NCBI GenBank assembly: GCA_946885755.1 | Contig: CAMPHB010000009.1 | Coordinates: forward strand, 1-13,526 | Direction of reading: 5' to 3' | Source of the DNA: an uncultured Methylophaga sp. | GTDB taxonomy: Bacteria > Pseudomonadota > Gammaproteobacteria > Nitrosococcales > Methylophagaceae | DNA length: 13,526 nt | Shown here: piece after piece, positions 1 to 7,017 of the stretch | Layout: each line of letters begins with the position of its first letter | How positions within the stretch are numbered: position 1 is the stretch's first letter | The notes under the pieces: generated by a model | The model's database searches: none | What the model was told of the DNA's origin: nothing | The model's input: the letters and a program-made list of their open reading frames with translations, nothing else | Position numbers and translations under genes: made by a program

Positions 1-666
1 CTGGCTAAGTTTTTCATTCTGATAATGGGTCAGTTTGGCCTGAAACGGAGTTTTATCAGCTTCGGTATCGGCTTCAATGGTCCAGTATTCCTGCGCCTTA
101 AAAGCCTCGATTTCCAGTTCACGCTCGACAATCATCCGGAGTGCCGGACTTTGTACCCGGCCGGCAGATAAACCGCGGCGGACTTTTTTCCAGAGCAGCG
201 GCGACAAGGTAAAACCAACTAAATAATCGAGCGCCCGACGCGCCTGCTGGGCGTTGACCAAATCCATTGATAATTCGCGCGGATGGGCAACAGCGTCATT
301 CACCGCTTGTTTGGTGATTTCATGAAACACCACACGGTGGGTTTCTTTATCTTTGAGAACGCCTTTGTTTTTCAGCAATTCATACAAATGCCACGAAATT
401 GCCTCTCCCTCACGATCCGGATCCGTTGCCAGATACAGGGCGTCGGCTTTTTTCATGGCTTTGGCAATGGCCTCAACGTGTTTACTGTTGCGGTCAATAA
501 CCTGATATTTCATGGCAAAATCTTTAGCCGGATCCACCGCGCCTTCCTTGGGCAATAAATCGCGTACATGGCCGTAAGACGCCAGTACTTCTACGTCATT
601 GCCAAGATATTTTTTAATCGTCTTGGCTTTGGCCGGCGATTCAACGATGACCAGTTTTTTTCCCAT
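1..666 (-). CDS. topA: DNA topoisomerase I, N-terminal part (runs off the left edge)
   Basis: Type IA topoisomerase that relaxes negative supercoils by single-strand passage. The first 222 codons are visible, from the ATG at 666 to the window edge. The Toprim domain starts with MGKKLVIVESPAKAKTI, whose Glu9 is the conserved catalytic acid. The metal-binding DxDxE follows at residues 82-86 in ATDPDREGEAISWH. HEIT at 115-118 and the ARRALDYLVGFTLSPLLWKK stretch at about 142-161 are also type IA hallmarks, as is the SAGRVQSPALR segment near 167-177. The catalytic tyrosine (near residue 319 in E. coli) lies outside the window. The gene follows smg in the same direction but is separated from it by a strong terminator, so it probably has its own promoter, which I could not locate convincingly. 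The family assignment is certain. Confidence 0.97.
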   Translation of the reverse strand, partial: MGKKLVIVESPAKAKTIKKYLGNDVEVLASYGHVRDLLPKEGAVDPAKDFAMKYQVIDRNSKHVEAIAKAMKKADALYLATDPDREGEAISWHLYELLKNKGVLKDKETHRVVFHEITKQAVNDAVAHPRELSMDLVNAQQARRALDYLVGFTLSPLLWKKVRRGLSAGRVQSPALRMIVERELEIEAFKAQEYWTIEADTEADKTPFQAKLTHYQNEKLSQ

Positions 667-701
667 AGATTGCTTCACCAAAATAGTATCCGTTTACAAA
701 T

Positions 702-729
702 AATAAGGCCCGTAAAAACGGGCCTTATT
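702..729 (-). terminator. Intrinsic terminator after smg
   Basis: A perfect 12-bp inverted repeat has arms AATAAGGCCCGT (702-713) and ACGGGCCTTATT (718-729) with a 4-base loop. On the minus strand the loop is TTTT, and a T-rich tail (ATTTGT) follows the stem. It begins 19 bases after the smg stop codon and lies before the topA start, so it should end the LysM-dprA-smg transcript. The stem is perfect, but the U-tract after it is short and interrupted. Confidence 0.8.
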
Positions 730-748
730 GCGATGCTTGAAATGACCG

Positions 749-1216
749 TCAGTGAATGACGGCCTCCATGTCCTCAAACACCAAATCTTCCATCCAGGCA
801 TAGGCCACTTCTCTGCCCGGCTGATAAAACAGCACCATTAATACCACCCACTTGAGCTGTTCCAAATCAATTTCTTCACTGTCCAGCGCCAAAACACGCT
901 CAATTACCACTTCGCGAGTTTCGACATCCAAAACACCAACCTGTTCCAGAAACAGTAAATAGCCGCGACACTGCACATCCAGCCGTTCCATTTCACTGTC
1001 ATTAAAGACACGAATTGAAACATCGGGATTGTCTACTTGCGGGGCGACCACCGTCATGGTGTCGAGCCAATTCAGTGCTTTGTGGATTTCCAGCTCCTGA
1101 AAACCGACTTGCTCAAGTTCAAGTTCCAGGGTGTCTTTGTCAGGTTGCTGGCTGTTTTCGGTGTCGATGTAGTTTTCAAACAAATACAACAACACGTCAA
1201 TTACATTTTCTTTCAT
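749..1216 (-). CDS. smg: Smg family protein (DUF494)
   Basis: A 155-residue protein of the Smg/DUF494 family, close to the roughly 157 residues of the E. coli protein. Its N-terminus, MKENVIDVLLYLFENYID, matches the typical Smg start. The acidic, leucine-rich body (for example DTLELELEQVGF and the C-terminal WVVLMVLFYQPGRE) fits the family. No enzymatic motif, signal peptide or membrane segment is visible, so it is probably a cytosolic protein of unknown molecular function. It follows dprA with a 23-base gap that carries a weak AGAGAAG ribosome binding site, and it ends 19 bases before a terminator. It is therefore the last gene of the LysM-dprA-smg operon. The smg-dprA neighbourhood is conserved in many gammaproteobacteria, but nothing here shows a functional link to DNA uptake. 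Confidence 0.93.
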   Translation of the reverse strand: MKENVIDVLLYLFENYIDTENSQQPDKDTLELELEQVGFQELEIHKALNWLDTMTVVAPQVDNPDVSIRVFNDSEMERLDVQCRGYLLFLEQVGVLDVETREVVIERVLALDSEEIDLEQLKWVVLMVLFYQPGREVAYAWMEDLVFEDMEAVIH

Positions 1217-1239
1217 CGGCTTCTCTGTTGTGGGCTTGG

Positions 1240-2283
1240 TCAGGTGCTAATGCGTGTGTATTTGCCTCCCGGCAAAGCACTGACGCGACCTTGCAGCTCC
1301 AGTAATAACAGCATGGATGAAACAGCATCAGCCGTCAATCCGCTGCGCGAAATCAGTTCGTCTATATGTATGGGGTCATATCCCAGATATGCAAACAATT
1401 GCTGATATTCAGTGTCGTCGCCGGCTGGCAGCGTTTGCGGCTGATTATTTGCCGGTGGATCAGTGATTTGCGCAAATTCTGCCAAAGCGCCCAGCTCTTC
1501 AATGATATGGTCAGCCGTTTCCACCAGCTTGGCCCCTTCGCGGATCAACTGATGACAGCCCCGGGCCAGTGGATTGTGAATGGAACCAGGCATAGCAAAC
1601 ACTTCTCGGCCCTGCTCCATAGCCATTCTGGCGGTTATCAGCGAACCACTTTTTAAGGCCGCTTCAATCACCAGTGTGCCTAAAGACAAGCCGCTGATAA
1701 TGCGGTTGCGGCGCGGAAAGTTTTCGGCTAGCGGCGGTGTACCCAGCGGGAACTCAGACACAATCGCTCCCTGCGCAGCGATCTGATGTGCCAGATCACG
1801 GTTTTTTGCCGGATACACCCGATCCAATCCGGTACCGACCACGGCAATGGTTTTGCCGCCGCCGGCCAGCGCGCCCTTGTGAGCGGCAGCATCAATACCA
1901 TCAGCCAAGCCACTACAGATATACAGACCGCCTGACCCCAGATAGCGGGCAAATTCATAGGCGCTGTCACGACCAGATGTGCTGGGGTTACGACTGCCGA
2001 CCACCGCCAGCTGCCAGTTTTGTAAACAATCCACATCACCCTGCACAAATAACAACGGCGGTGGATCAGGGATTTCTTTGAGCAGCGGCGGGTAACGTCG
2101 ATCGGTTAAGGTCAGCACAAATCTGTCTGGCGATGCCAACCATGATAAATCGTTCTCAACCTGCGCCCAGTCAGGTTTTTGCAATGCACTGCGTAATTTG
2201 TCCGGTATTTGTTTTAACTGGCCGGGCTGCTGAAAAATGTTACTGGCCTGATTGACCTGCGCCATTAGTCTGGCAAACGTCAC
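1240..2283 (-). CDS. dprA: DNA-processing protein DprA/Smf (start uncertain, probably upstream)
   Basis: DprA binds incoming single-stranded DNA during natural transformation and loads RecA. The Rossmann-like core is clear: AVVGSRNPSTSGRDSA (about 93-108 from the GTG), SGLADGIDAAAHKGAL (124-139), AVVGTGLDRVYPAKN (147-161), SEFPLGTPPLAENFPRRNR (176-194) and EAALKSGSLITARMA (207-221). The C-terminal segment IHIDELISRSGLTADAVSSM fits the winged-helix DprA tail. GTG at 2283 is the first ordinary start codon after the upstream in-frame stop at 2368-2370. However, the 27 codons before it read as family-like sequence that ends in LRTAGVGAV, a helix-hairpin-helix turn. A CTG at 2364, preceded by GGAG with a 6-base spacer, would give a 374-residue protein, which is the length of E. 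coli Smf. It is the second gene of the operon, directly after the LysM gene. Confidence 0.95.
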   Translation of the reverse strand: MTFARLMAQVNQASNIFQQPGQLKQIPDKLRSALQKPDWAQVENDLSWLASPDRFVLTLTDRRYPPLLKEIPDPPPLLFVQGDVDCLQNWQLAVVGSRNPSTSGRDSAYEFARYLGSGGLYICSGLADGIDAAAHKGALAGGGKTIAVVGTGLDRVYPAKNRDLAHQIAAQGAIVSEFPLGTPPLAENFPRRNRIISGLSLGTLVIEAALKSGSLITARMAMEQGREVFAMPGSIHNPLARGCHQLIREGAKLVETADHIIEELGALAEFAQITDPPANNQPQTLPAGDDTEYQQLFAYLGYDPIHIDELISRSGLTADAVSSMLLLLELQGRVSALPGGKYTRIST

Positions 2284-2367
2284 GGCACCGACACCTGCTG
2301 TGCGCAGCAGTGCCAGTTGACTGGCCAGTTCCTTCTGGCCGTGAGGGAAATCGTCCAGTGTCAGGAT

Positions 2368-3399
2368 TTACTCCGCAGATTTAACCTTGTCGTAGAGATT
2401 GACCGCCCGTGTTGCTTTCATCACGATGGCGTAACTGACTTTTTCGAATAAACGGAAAACCAGCGCTTCGCCGGCATGCTCATCCGGCAACGTTACTTCA
2501 TCAAAGCGATCTTTGGTCACCTGATCACGGATGGTTTCGCCGGCTTTATACAAAGACAACACATGACCCGGCTCCAGGCCATCACGCGTGCCCAGATTGA
2601 TTACGATGATCTGATATTGCCCTACCTGAGAAACACCATCAAACACCGAAATGATCCGGCCGTTTAATGCGGCCTCAGGCGCCCGCGGGAAGAAGTTCAT
2701 TTCAAAATCATCGGTTTCCACTTCCAGCAGACGGTCACCTACCTGCACTTCGCGGTTGGTAAAGGTCAGGTCCACCGTTGACGGATCACCGATCTCAGTG
2801 ACAGTGGCATCACCGGTATAAATTGCTTCATAGCCCAGTACTTCGCCGGTATCTGGATCAACGTATTGTTTACCGCCCCGGAACACGCTGAAGTTTTGAC
2901 CGGCTTCACCGGTCACCCCGCGGGCGTAAACAAAATCACCGGTACCGGAAATCAACCGCTCATCACTGCTGGCAACGATATAAGGAGCGCTGTCCAGCAC
3001 TTCGGCACCCACGACTTTGGGCTTGGTCAGAAACGGCGCGATATCTGACATGGCGATAGTCGGGATCGGTTTTTCCAGCTGAATTTCGCGCACTTCAGGC
3101 GACATTTTATAAGTTTGTTTACCACGATTAACCGACAACACCGGCCGGCCGTCACGATAGGTCAGCGTCAGTTCATCACCGGGGTATATCAGATGCGGGT
3201 TTTCAACCTGCGGATTGACTTCCCAGATCTCCGGCCAATGCCAGGGATGCTGTAAAAACATGCCTGAAATATCCCACAAAGTATCGCCTTTTTTGACCAC
3301 GTAACGATCCGGATGATCCGGGTTCAGCGCTACTTCATTAGCCAAAATTGGCAAGCTCAGTAAAGCAACAAATAAAGTCAGGCATAAACGGCGAATCAT
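2368..3399 (-). CDS. Exported LysM protein, TsaP-like
   Basis: A 343-residue exported protein. The ATG at 3399 is chosen because AGG lies 8 bases upstream and a clean signal peptide follows at once (MIRRLCLTLFVALLSLPILA, cleavage near residue 20). An ATG at 3405 and a TTG at 3447 are weaker options, and the TTG would fall inside a leader hairpin. A LysM peptidoglycan-binding domain occupies about residues 33-79 (VVKKGDTLWDIS, then NPHLIYPGDELTL). The remainder contains beta-rich segments such as INLGTRDGLEPGHVLSLYKAG and ends in VNLYDKVKSAE, resembling the FlgT-like C-terminal part of TsaP. From established knowledge, P. aeruginosa has a LysM protein next to dprA (PA0020) that belongs to the TsaP family, which anchors the type IV pilus secretin to peptidoglycan. 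The link to pili here is inferred from synteny and domain layout. It is the first gene of the operon with dprA and smg. Confidence 0.85.
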   Translation of the reverse strand: MIRRLCLTLFVALLSLPILANEVALNPDHPDRYVVKKGDTLWDISGMFLQHPWHWPEIWEVNPQVENPHLIYPGDELTLTYRDGRPVLSVNRGKQTYKMSPEVREIQLEKPIPTIAMSDIAPFLTKPKVVGAEVLDSAPYIVASSDERLISGTGDFVYARGVTGEAGQNFSVFRGGKQYVDPDTGEVLGYEAIYTGDATVTEIGDPSTVDLTFTNREVQVGDRLLEVETDDFEMNFFPRAPEAALNGRIISVFDGVSQVGQYQIIVINLGTRDGLEPGHVLSLYKAGETIRDQVTKDRFDEVTLPDEHAGEALVFRLFEKVSYAIVMKATRAVNLYDKVKSAE

Positions 3400-3424
3400 C
3401 GGCATATCCTCATGGACACGGGGC

Positions 3425-3457
3425 AGGCTGTCCGCGTCCCATTTCAATGGACAGCCT
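3425..3457 (-). promoter_or_regulatory. Inverted repeat in the leader of the LysM gene
   Basis: AGGCTGTCC (3425-3433) and GGACAGCCT (3449-3457) form a perfect 9-bp inverted repeat with a 15-base spacer. It ends about 25 bases upstream of the chosen LysM gene start (3399), so it would lie in the 5' untranslated region. It could be a leader hairpin or a dyad operator. No U-tract follows, so it is not a standard terminator. The function is not known. Confidence 0.4.
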
Positions 3458-3478
3458 CGGCTAATAGTGTGGTATAAG
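3448..3478 (+). promoter_or_regulatory. Candidate promoter toward def
   Basis: An extended -10 motif, TGG followed by TATAAG (3473-3478), has a TGGACA -35-like hexamer (3448-3453) upstream. The spacer of 19 bases is longer than ideal, which the extended -10 may offset. Transcription would start near 3485 and give a leader of about 240 bases before def, including the 18-codon mini-ORF. This was predicted by eye only. Confidence 0.3.
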
Positions 3479-3514
3479 CCAGCGCATCAATCAAGCGCTT
3501 TGGCAACAAATAAG

Positions 3515-3543
3515 CTTATACACCAGCCCGGCTTAAAGTACAA
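3515..3543 (-). promoter_or_regulatory. Candidate promoter for the LysM-dprA-smg operon
   Basis: On the minus strand TTGTAC (3543-3538) and TATAAG (3520-3515) are separated by exactly 17 bases, a sigma-70-like layout with a good -10 and a mediocre -35. Transcription would begin near 3508 and run leftward through the inverted repeat at 3425-3457 into the LysM gene. The -10 shares the 8-base sequence GTATAAGC with the candidate opposing promoter, so the two form an inverted repeat (3472-3479 and 3514-3521). Confidence 0.35.
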
Positions 3544-3614
3544 AGTGAACTATCGCAGTTAAGTTTATGTCAGCAGTGACGTTCTTGTTTTGAAAGCCGG
3601 TTTTAGAGGACCGC

Positions 3615-3671
3615 ATGACAATGTCTTTGCTGAGAAGCATTTTTCATTGCAGCGCCAGCGCTTTACAATAA
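3615..3671 (+). CDS. Possible 18-residue leader peptide upstream of def
   Basis: A short ORF starts at an ATG preceded by AGAGGA with a 4-base spacer, one of the strongest ribosome binding sites in the window. It encodes MTMSLLRSIFHCSASALQ and ends at TAA 3669-3671. The peptide has no obvious run of a single regulatory amino acid. It lies on the def strand, 51 bases before the def start, and its stop codon is inside the left arm of a hairpin followed by T8. That is how translated leader peptides of attenuators are arranged, but an ORF this short can arise by chance. I do not recognise the peptide. It is a candidate only. Confidence 0.25.
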   Translation: MTMSLLRSIFHCSASALQ

Positions 3672-3688
3672 ACATTATTGTTTTTTTT
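3665..3688 (+). terminator. Terminator-like hairpin and T-tract overlapping the mini-ORF stop
   Basis: ACAATAA (3665-3671), a 3-base loop and TTATTGT (3675-3681) form a perfect 7-bp stem, followed directly by a run of T (the T8 tract is 3681-3688). The form is that of an intrinsic terminator, but the stem is AT-rich and weak. A small GC dyad, AGCGC-CA-GCGCT (3651-3662), lies just upstream. It may attenuate transcription into def, or it may be only AT-rich spacer. Confidence 0.3.
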
Positions 3689-3722
3689 CTGTCATAGAAA
3701 TTATTTACAACAGGTTTGATAC

Positions 3723-4226
3723 ATGGCAATTTTGAATATCCTGCATTTTCCAGACCCGCGGCTGCGTAACAAAGCCCTGCCGGTCGAAAAAGTTGATGAC
3801 GACATTCGTCAGCTGGCCCAAGATATGCTCGAAACCATGTACGAAGCGCCGGGCATTGGTCTTGCCGCTACCCAGGTTAATGTGCAAAAACGGGTTATTG
3901 TCATTGATATTTCTGAAGACAAATCCGAACCGCTGGTGCTGGTTAATCCTGAGCTTATCGAAACCAATGGTGAGCGCGAATTTCAGGAAGGCTGTCTGTC
4001 GGTGCCCGAAGCCTATGAACTGGTGACCCGCGCCGATACTATCCGATTCAAAGCGCTGGATCTGGATGGCAACCCCTTTGAAAGAGACGCTGAAGGACTG
4101 CTTGCGACGTGCGTACAACATGAAATCGATCATCTGGATGGCAAACTGTTTGTTGATTATCTCAGCAATTTAAAGCGCGACCGGATCCGCAAAAAACTCG
4201 AAAAACATCAAAAACAAAAACTCTGA
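3723..4226 (+). CDS. def: Peptide deformylase
   Basis: A metalloenzyme that removes the formyl group from the initiator methionine of nascent proteins. All three family motifs are present and intact: GIGLAATQ (residues 44-51), EGCLSVPE (89-96, with metal-ligand Cys91) and QHEIDH (132-137, with ligands His133 and His137 and catalytic Glu134). The length of 167 residues is close to E. coli Def (169), and the basic tail [17 protein letters not shown] is also typical. The ATG at 3723 follows CAGG at an 8-base distance. It is the first full gene of the long plus-strand run and is followed after 2 bases by fmt, which adds the formyl group that Def removes. A 323-base divergent spacer with possible leader elements precedes it. 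Confidence 0.98.
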   Translation: MAILNILHFPDPRLRNKALPVEKVDDDIRQLAQDMLETMYEAPGIGLAATQVNVQKRVIVIDISEDKSEPLVLVNPELIETNGEREFQEGCLSVPEAYELVTRADTIRFKALDLDGNPFERDAEGLLATCVQHEIDHLDGKLFVDYLSNLKRDRIRKKLEKHQKQKL

Positions 4227-4228
4227 AT

Positions 4229-5158
4229 ATGCGCATAATTTTTGCCGGCACGCCGGATTTTGCCGCGGCCAGTCTGGCAGCGTTACTGAACAGTGACCAT
4301 GATGTGGTGGCGGTTTACAGTCAACCGGACCGACCTGCTGGACGGGGCCGAAAACTGACCGCCAGCCCGGTTAAACAACTGGCAATGCAACACGATATCC
4401 CGGTTGAACAACCGCTGAATTTTAAAGATCCGGCGGATCGGCAAAAGCTGGCTAACTATCAGGCGGATGTCATGGTCGTGGTCGCTTACGGCTTGATTTT
4501 GCCGCAGGCGATACTTGATACCCCCAAGTTCGGTTGTCTTAATATTCACGCTTCTTTGCTGCCCCGCTGGCGGGGGGCGGCGCCGATTCAGCGAGCGATC
4601 CTCGCCGGTGACCCTGAAACCGGTGTCTGTATTATGCAAATGGCGGCCGGGCTTGATACCGGGCCGGTGTTAAAACGCGTCAGCCTGCCGATTGCCGCTG
4701 ATGACACCGCGCAAAGCCTGCATGACAAACTGGCAGAACTGGGTGCCCGTGCTTTGCTGGCAACACTTGATGACTTAGCAACATTACAAGCCGCCGCAGA
4801 AGCCCAGGATGATGCTCAAACCTGCTACGCCGACAAACTGCAAAAAGCCGAGGCCGCCATTGACTGGCAACAATCCGCCGCACAAATTGATCGGCAAATC
4901 CGCGCTTTTAATCCCTGGCCGGTCGCCCAGACTGTTTTTCGCGGCGACATTCTGCGCATCTGGTCAGCACAGCTAAGTAGCGAAAAACTGGCTGGCCGGC
5001 CTGGTGAGATCGTCCGCGTTGATCGTGATGCTTTACTGGTAGCCTGCGGTCACGGCATTGTTCGCATTCAGGAACTGCAACTGCCCGGTAAACGCCGCAT
5101 GGCGGTTGCTGATTTTCTCAATTCACACACCATCCAAACAGGCGAACAGCTTGGCTAA
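4229..5158 (+). CDS. fmt: Methionyl-tRNA formyltransferase
   Basis: Transfers a formyl group from 10-formyltetrahydrofolate to the methionine on initiator tRNA. The N-terminal Rossmann domain starts with MRIIFAGTPDFAAASL. The catalytic triad is visible as Asn105 and His107 in LNIHASLLPRWRGAAPIQRA and Asp143 in GLDTGPVL. The C-terminal tRNA-binding OB-fold domain begins around residue 205 (RAFNPWPVAQTVF). The length of 309 residues is normal for the family (E. coli 315). The start codon lies 2 bases after the def stop, and no good ribosome binding site is seen, which suggests translational coupling to def. Its last codons are followed by, or overlap, the start of rsmB. Confidence 0.98.
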   Translation: MRIIFAGTPDFAAASLAALLNSDHDVVAVYSQPDRPAGRGRKLTASPVKQLAMQHDIPVEQPLNFKDPADRQKLANYQADVMVVVAYGLILPQAILDTPKFGCLNIHASLLPRWRGAAPIQRAILAGDPETGVCIMQMAAGLDTGPVLKRVSLPIAADDTAQSLHDKLAELGARALLATLDDLATLQAAAEAQDDAQTCYADKLQKAEAAIDWQQSAAQIDRQIRAFNPWPVAQTVFRGDILRIWSAQLSSEKLAGRPGEIVRVDRDALLVACGHGIVRIQELQLPGKRRMAVADFLNSHTIQTGEQLG

Positions 5159-5165
5159 ATCATCA

Positions 5166-6461
5166 ATGCCTTGCCCGCGCAGCGCCGCCGCGAAGGTGGT
5201 GGTGGCGGTAGCGCAACAAAAACAATCACTGAATCCGGTATTAACTGCCGCGCTGAACAATTTACCGCCGGCGCAGCGTAGTCTCTGCCAACAACTGAGC
5301 TACGGGGTCATCAGGCTGTATCCGACCTTGCAGGCGCTGGCGGATCCGTTATTGCAGAAAAAGCTGAAAAATAAAGATCAGGATATTTATGCGCTGTTGC
5401 TGATTGGCATTTATCAATTGCGTGAACTGCGGATCCCCCCCCATGCTGCACTTTCAGAAACGGTCGATGCCGCCAGTCTGCTCGGCAAAAACTGGGCAAA
5501 AGGTCTGCTGAATGCCTGTTTAAGACAATATCAGCGGCGTCAGGCAGAGCTGGAAAATCAAGCCCGTCAGACTGAGCCGGGTCAGTTTGCTCATCCGCAA
5601 TGGTTGATTGATGCCATTCGCCATAACTGGCCGGCCCACTGGCAACAAATTCTCAGTGCCAATAATCAACAGGCACCGATGATATTGCGGGTTAACCGGC
5701 AAAAATGCACGGTGACTGACTATCAGAAGCTGCTCAATGAACAGCAGATCCAAAGTCAGAAACTGCCGGATTGTCCGCAAGGTTTGCTGCTGGATAAAGC
5801 CTGTGATGTCGGTGAATTGCCGCAGTTTAACGATGGCTGGGTATCGGTGCAGGATGGTGCGGCGCAGCAGGTTGCGGCGTTGCTGGATTTAAAGCCGGGG
5901 CTGCGGGTGCTGGATGCCTGTGCCGCGCCGGGCGGCAAAACCGCCCATTTGCTGGAAATTGAGCCGGATCTGACTGTACTGGCTTTGGATATTGATGCGC
6001 AGCGTTTACAGCGGGTCGATGACACGCTGACCCGTCTTGGTTTAACGGCAACCACCCAGACCGCCGATGCTGCCGATATCAACAGTTGGTGGCAGGGTGA
6101 ACTATTTGATCGTATTCTCGTTGACGCTCCCTGCAGTGGCAGCGGCGTCATTCGCCGCCATCCGGATATTAAATTACTGCGCCGGCCGGACGATATCGAC
6201 CAGCTGGCAGACCGGCAAAAGCAATTATTGGATAATTTGTGGCCATTGCTGAAAGCTGATGGCATCCTGGTTTACACTACCTGCTCGATATTTGAGCGGG
6301 AAAATGCCGGCCAGATTAATGCATTTTTGCAGCGCCACGCCGACGCCAGTCTGATTGAGGTCACCCAGGCACCGGCCCGTAAAGCACAATACGGCTATCA
6401 GCGATTGCCGGGGGATGATGCTTTTGATGGATTCTTTTATGCCTGTTTGCAGCGCTGCTAA
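5166..6461 (+). CDS. rsmB: 16S rRNA (cytosine-967-C5)-methyltransferase RsmB
   Basis: A SAM-dependent enzyme that methylates C967 of 16S rRNA. From the ATG at 5166 the protein has 431 residues, against 429 in E. coli. An N-terminal NusB-like RNA-binding domain covers about residues 1-130 and includes IPPHAALSETVDAASLL. It is followed by the methyltransferase domain with the SAM loop LDACAAPGGKTAHLLE (249-264), motif IV DAPCSGSGVIRRHPDIK with Cys323, and motif VI YTTCSIFERENAGQI with catalytic Cys373. A TTG at 5151 is an alternative start that overlaps fmt and has AGG 8 bases upstream. The reading frame also stays open further upstream inside fmt, but that part is a shadow. A C8 tract (5435-5442) lies in the IPPH codons. 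The 3' end overlaps the DUF4390 gene. Confidence 0.96.
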   Translation: MPCPRSAAAKVVVAVAQQKQSLNPVLTAALNNLPPAQRSLCQQLSYGVIRLYPTLQALADPLLQKKLKNKDQDIYALLLIGIYQLRELRIPPHAALSETVDAASLLGKNWAKGLLNACLRQYQRRQAELENQARQTEPGQFAHPQWLIDAIRHNWPAHWQQILSANNQQAPMILRVNRQKCTVTDYQKLLNEQQIQSQKLPDCPQGLLLDKACDVGELPQFNDGWVSVQDGAAQQVAALLDLKPGLRVLDACAAPGGKTAHLLEIEPDLTVLALDIDAQRLQRVDDTLTRLGLTATTQTADAADINSWWQGELFDRILVDAPCSGSGVIRRHPDIKLLRRPDDIDQLADRQKQLLDNLWPLLKADGILVYTTCSIFERENAGQINAFLQRHADASLIEVTQAPARKAQYGYQRLPGDDAFDGFFYACLQRC

Positions 6462-7017
6462 GCGCCTGATGCAGCTGTTTTGCTGGTTGGCTTTACCGCT
6501 GACGGCGCAGGCAGCGCAATTCACCATTAATCAGGCGCAGGTTTATCACATCGGTAATGGCTACACACTGAATGCCAGTATCAGCTATCCGCTGACACCG
6601 CGGGTTCAGGAAGCACTGGAAAATGGCGTACCGATAACGTTTTTTCAGGAAATCCAGCTGATCGAACGCACGCCGCTGTTGTGGGACTGGTGGCAATGGG
6701 ATGAAACCATCTGGTCCGCTGAAATCCGTTATGAACTGCGTTATCACGATTTATCGCAGCAATATATGTTGCATTCGCTGGACGCCGAAAACCATCGTAA
6801 TTTCACCACACTGGCCAGCGCCCTGAATGCCATGGGCAATATCACCAATCTGACCTTGCCACCAGCATTAACTAATGCCGCTGATGGACGGATCTTGCGG
6901 CTGCGCAGTGGCATTGATTTAACCGCGCTGCCCTCGCCGATGCGGCCCGGCGCGATGATTTCCAGCAAATGGGATCTGACCAGTCCGTGGTTTGAAGCGT
7001 TATGGCCATCCGACTGA
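6439..7017 (+). CDS. Exported DUF4390 protein
   Basis: A 192-residue protein of the DUF4390 type, function unknown. The ATG at 6439 is preferred because GGA lies 7 bases upstream and a signal peptide follows (MPVCSAAKRLMQLFCWLALP, then LTAQA, likely cleavage near residue 25). An ATG at 6469 would keep only a short hydrophobic stretch. The mature part is predicted to be periplasmic and beta-rich. It contains a tryptophan-rich patch, LLWDWWQWDETIWSAEIRYE, and ends in [17 protein letters not shown]. It overlaps the rsmB end by 23 bases and the sensor-kinase start by 16 bases, so it is translationally embedded with the NtrY-like gene. This fits a periplasmic accessory to the kinase, but that role is inferred only from position. 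The family name is from recall of its context and C-terminus. Confidence 0.85.
   Translation: MPVCSAAKRLMQLFCWLALPLTAQAAQFTINQAQVYHIGNGYTLNASISYPLTPRVQEALENGVPITFFQEIQLIERTPLLWDWWQWDETIWSAEIRYELRYHDLSQQYMLHSLDAENHRNFTTLASALNAMGNITNLTLPPALTNAADGRILRLRSGIDLTALPSPMRPGAMISSKWDLTSPWFEALWPSD

Noticed and set aside
283..759. Plus-strand ORFs opposite topA
   Set aside because: The minus strand encodes an unmistakable topoisomerase I N-terminus here; the plus frames show no recognisable protein.
2291..2330. Palindromic CCAGTTGACTGG and nearby short dyads at the dprA 5' end, considered as an operator
   Set aside because: They fall within the probable coding sequence of dprA and are short enough to occur by chance.
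3662..3706. Promoter just before def with TTTACA or TTGTTT as -35
   Set aside because: No acceptable -10 hexamer occurs at the right distance; the candidate TTATTT matches the consensus poorly.
3705..4133. 142-codon minus-strand ORF across def
   Set aside because: It is antisense to a fully conserved def gene, has no family-like sequence, and reflects codon bias of the real gene.
5058..5165. Upstream extension of the rsmB reading frame inside fmt
   Set aside because: The extra residues do not resemble RsmB, lie within the conserved end of fmt, and would make the protein about 36 residues longer than the family.
5756..6265. 169-codon minus-strand ORF within rsmB
   Set aside because: It is Ser-rich, low-information translation opposite the catalytic methyltransferase domain and has no credible start context; a shadow ORF.
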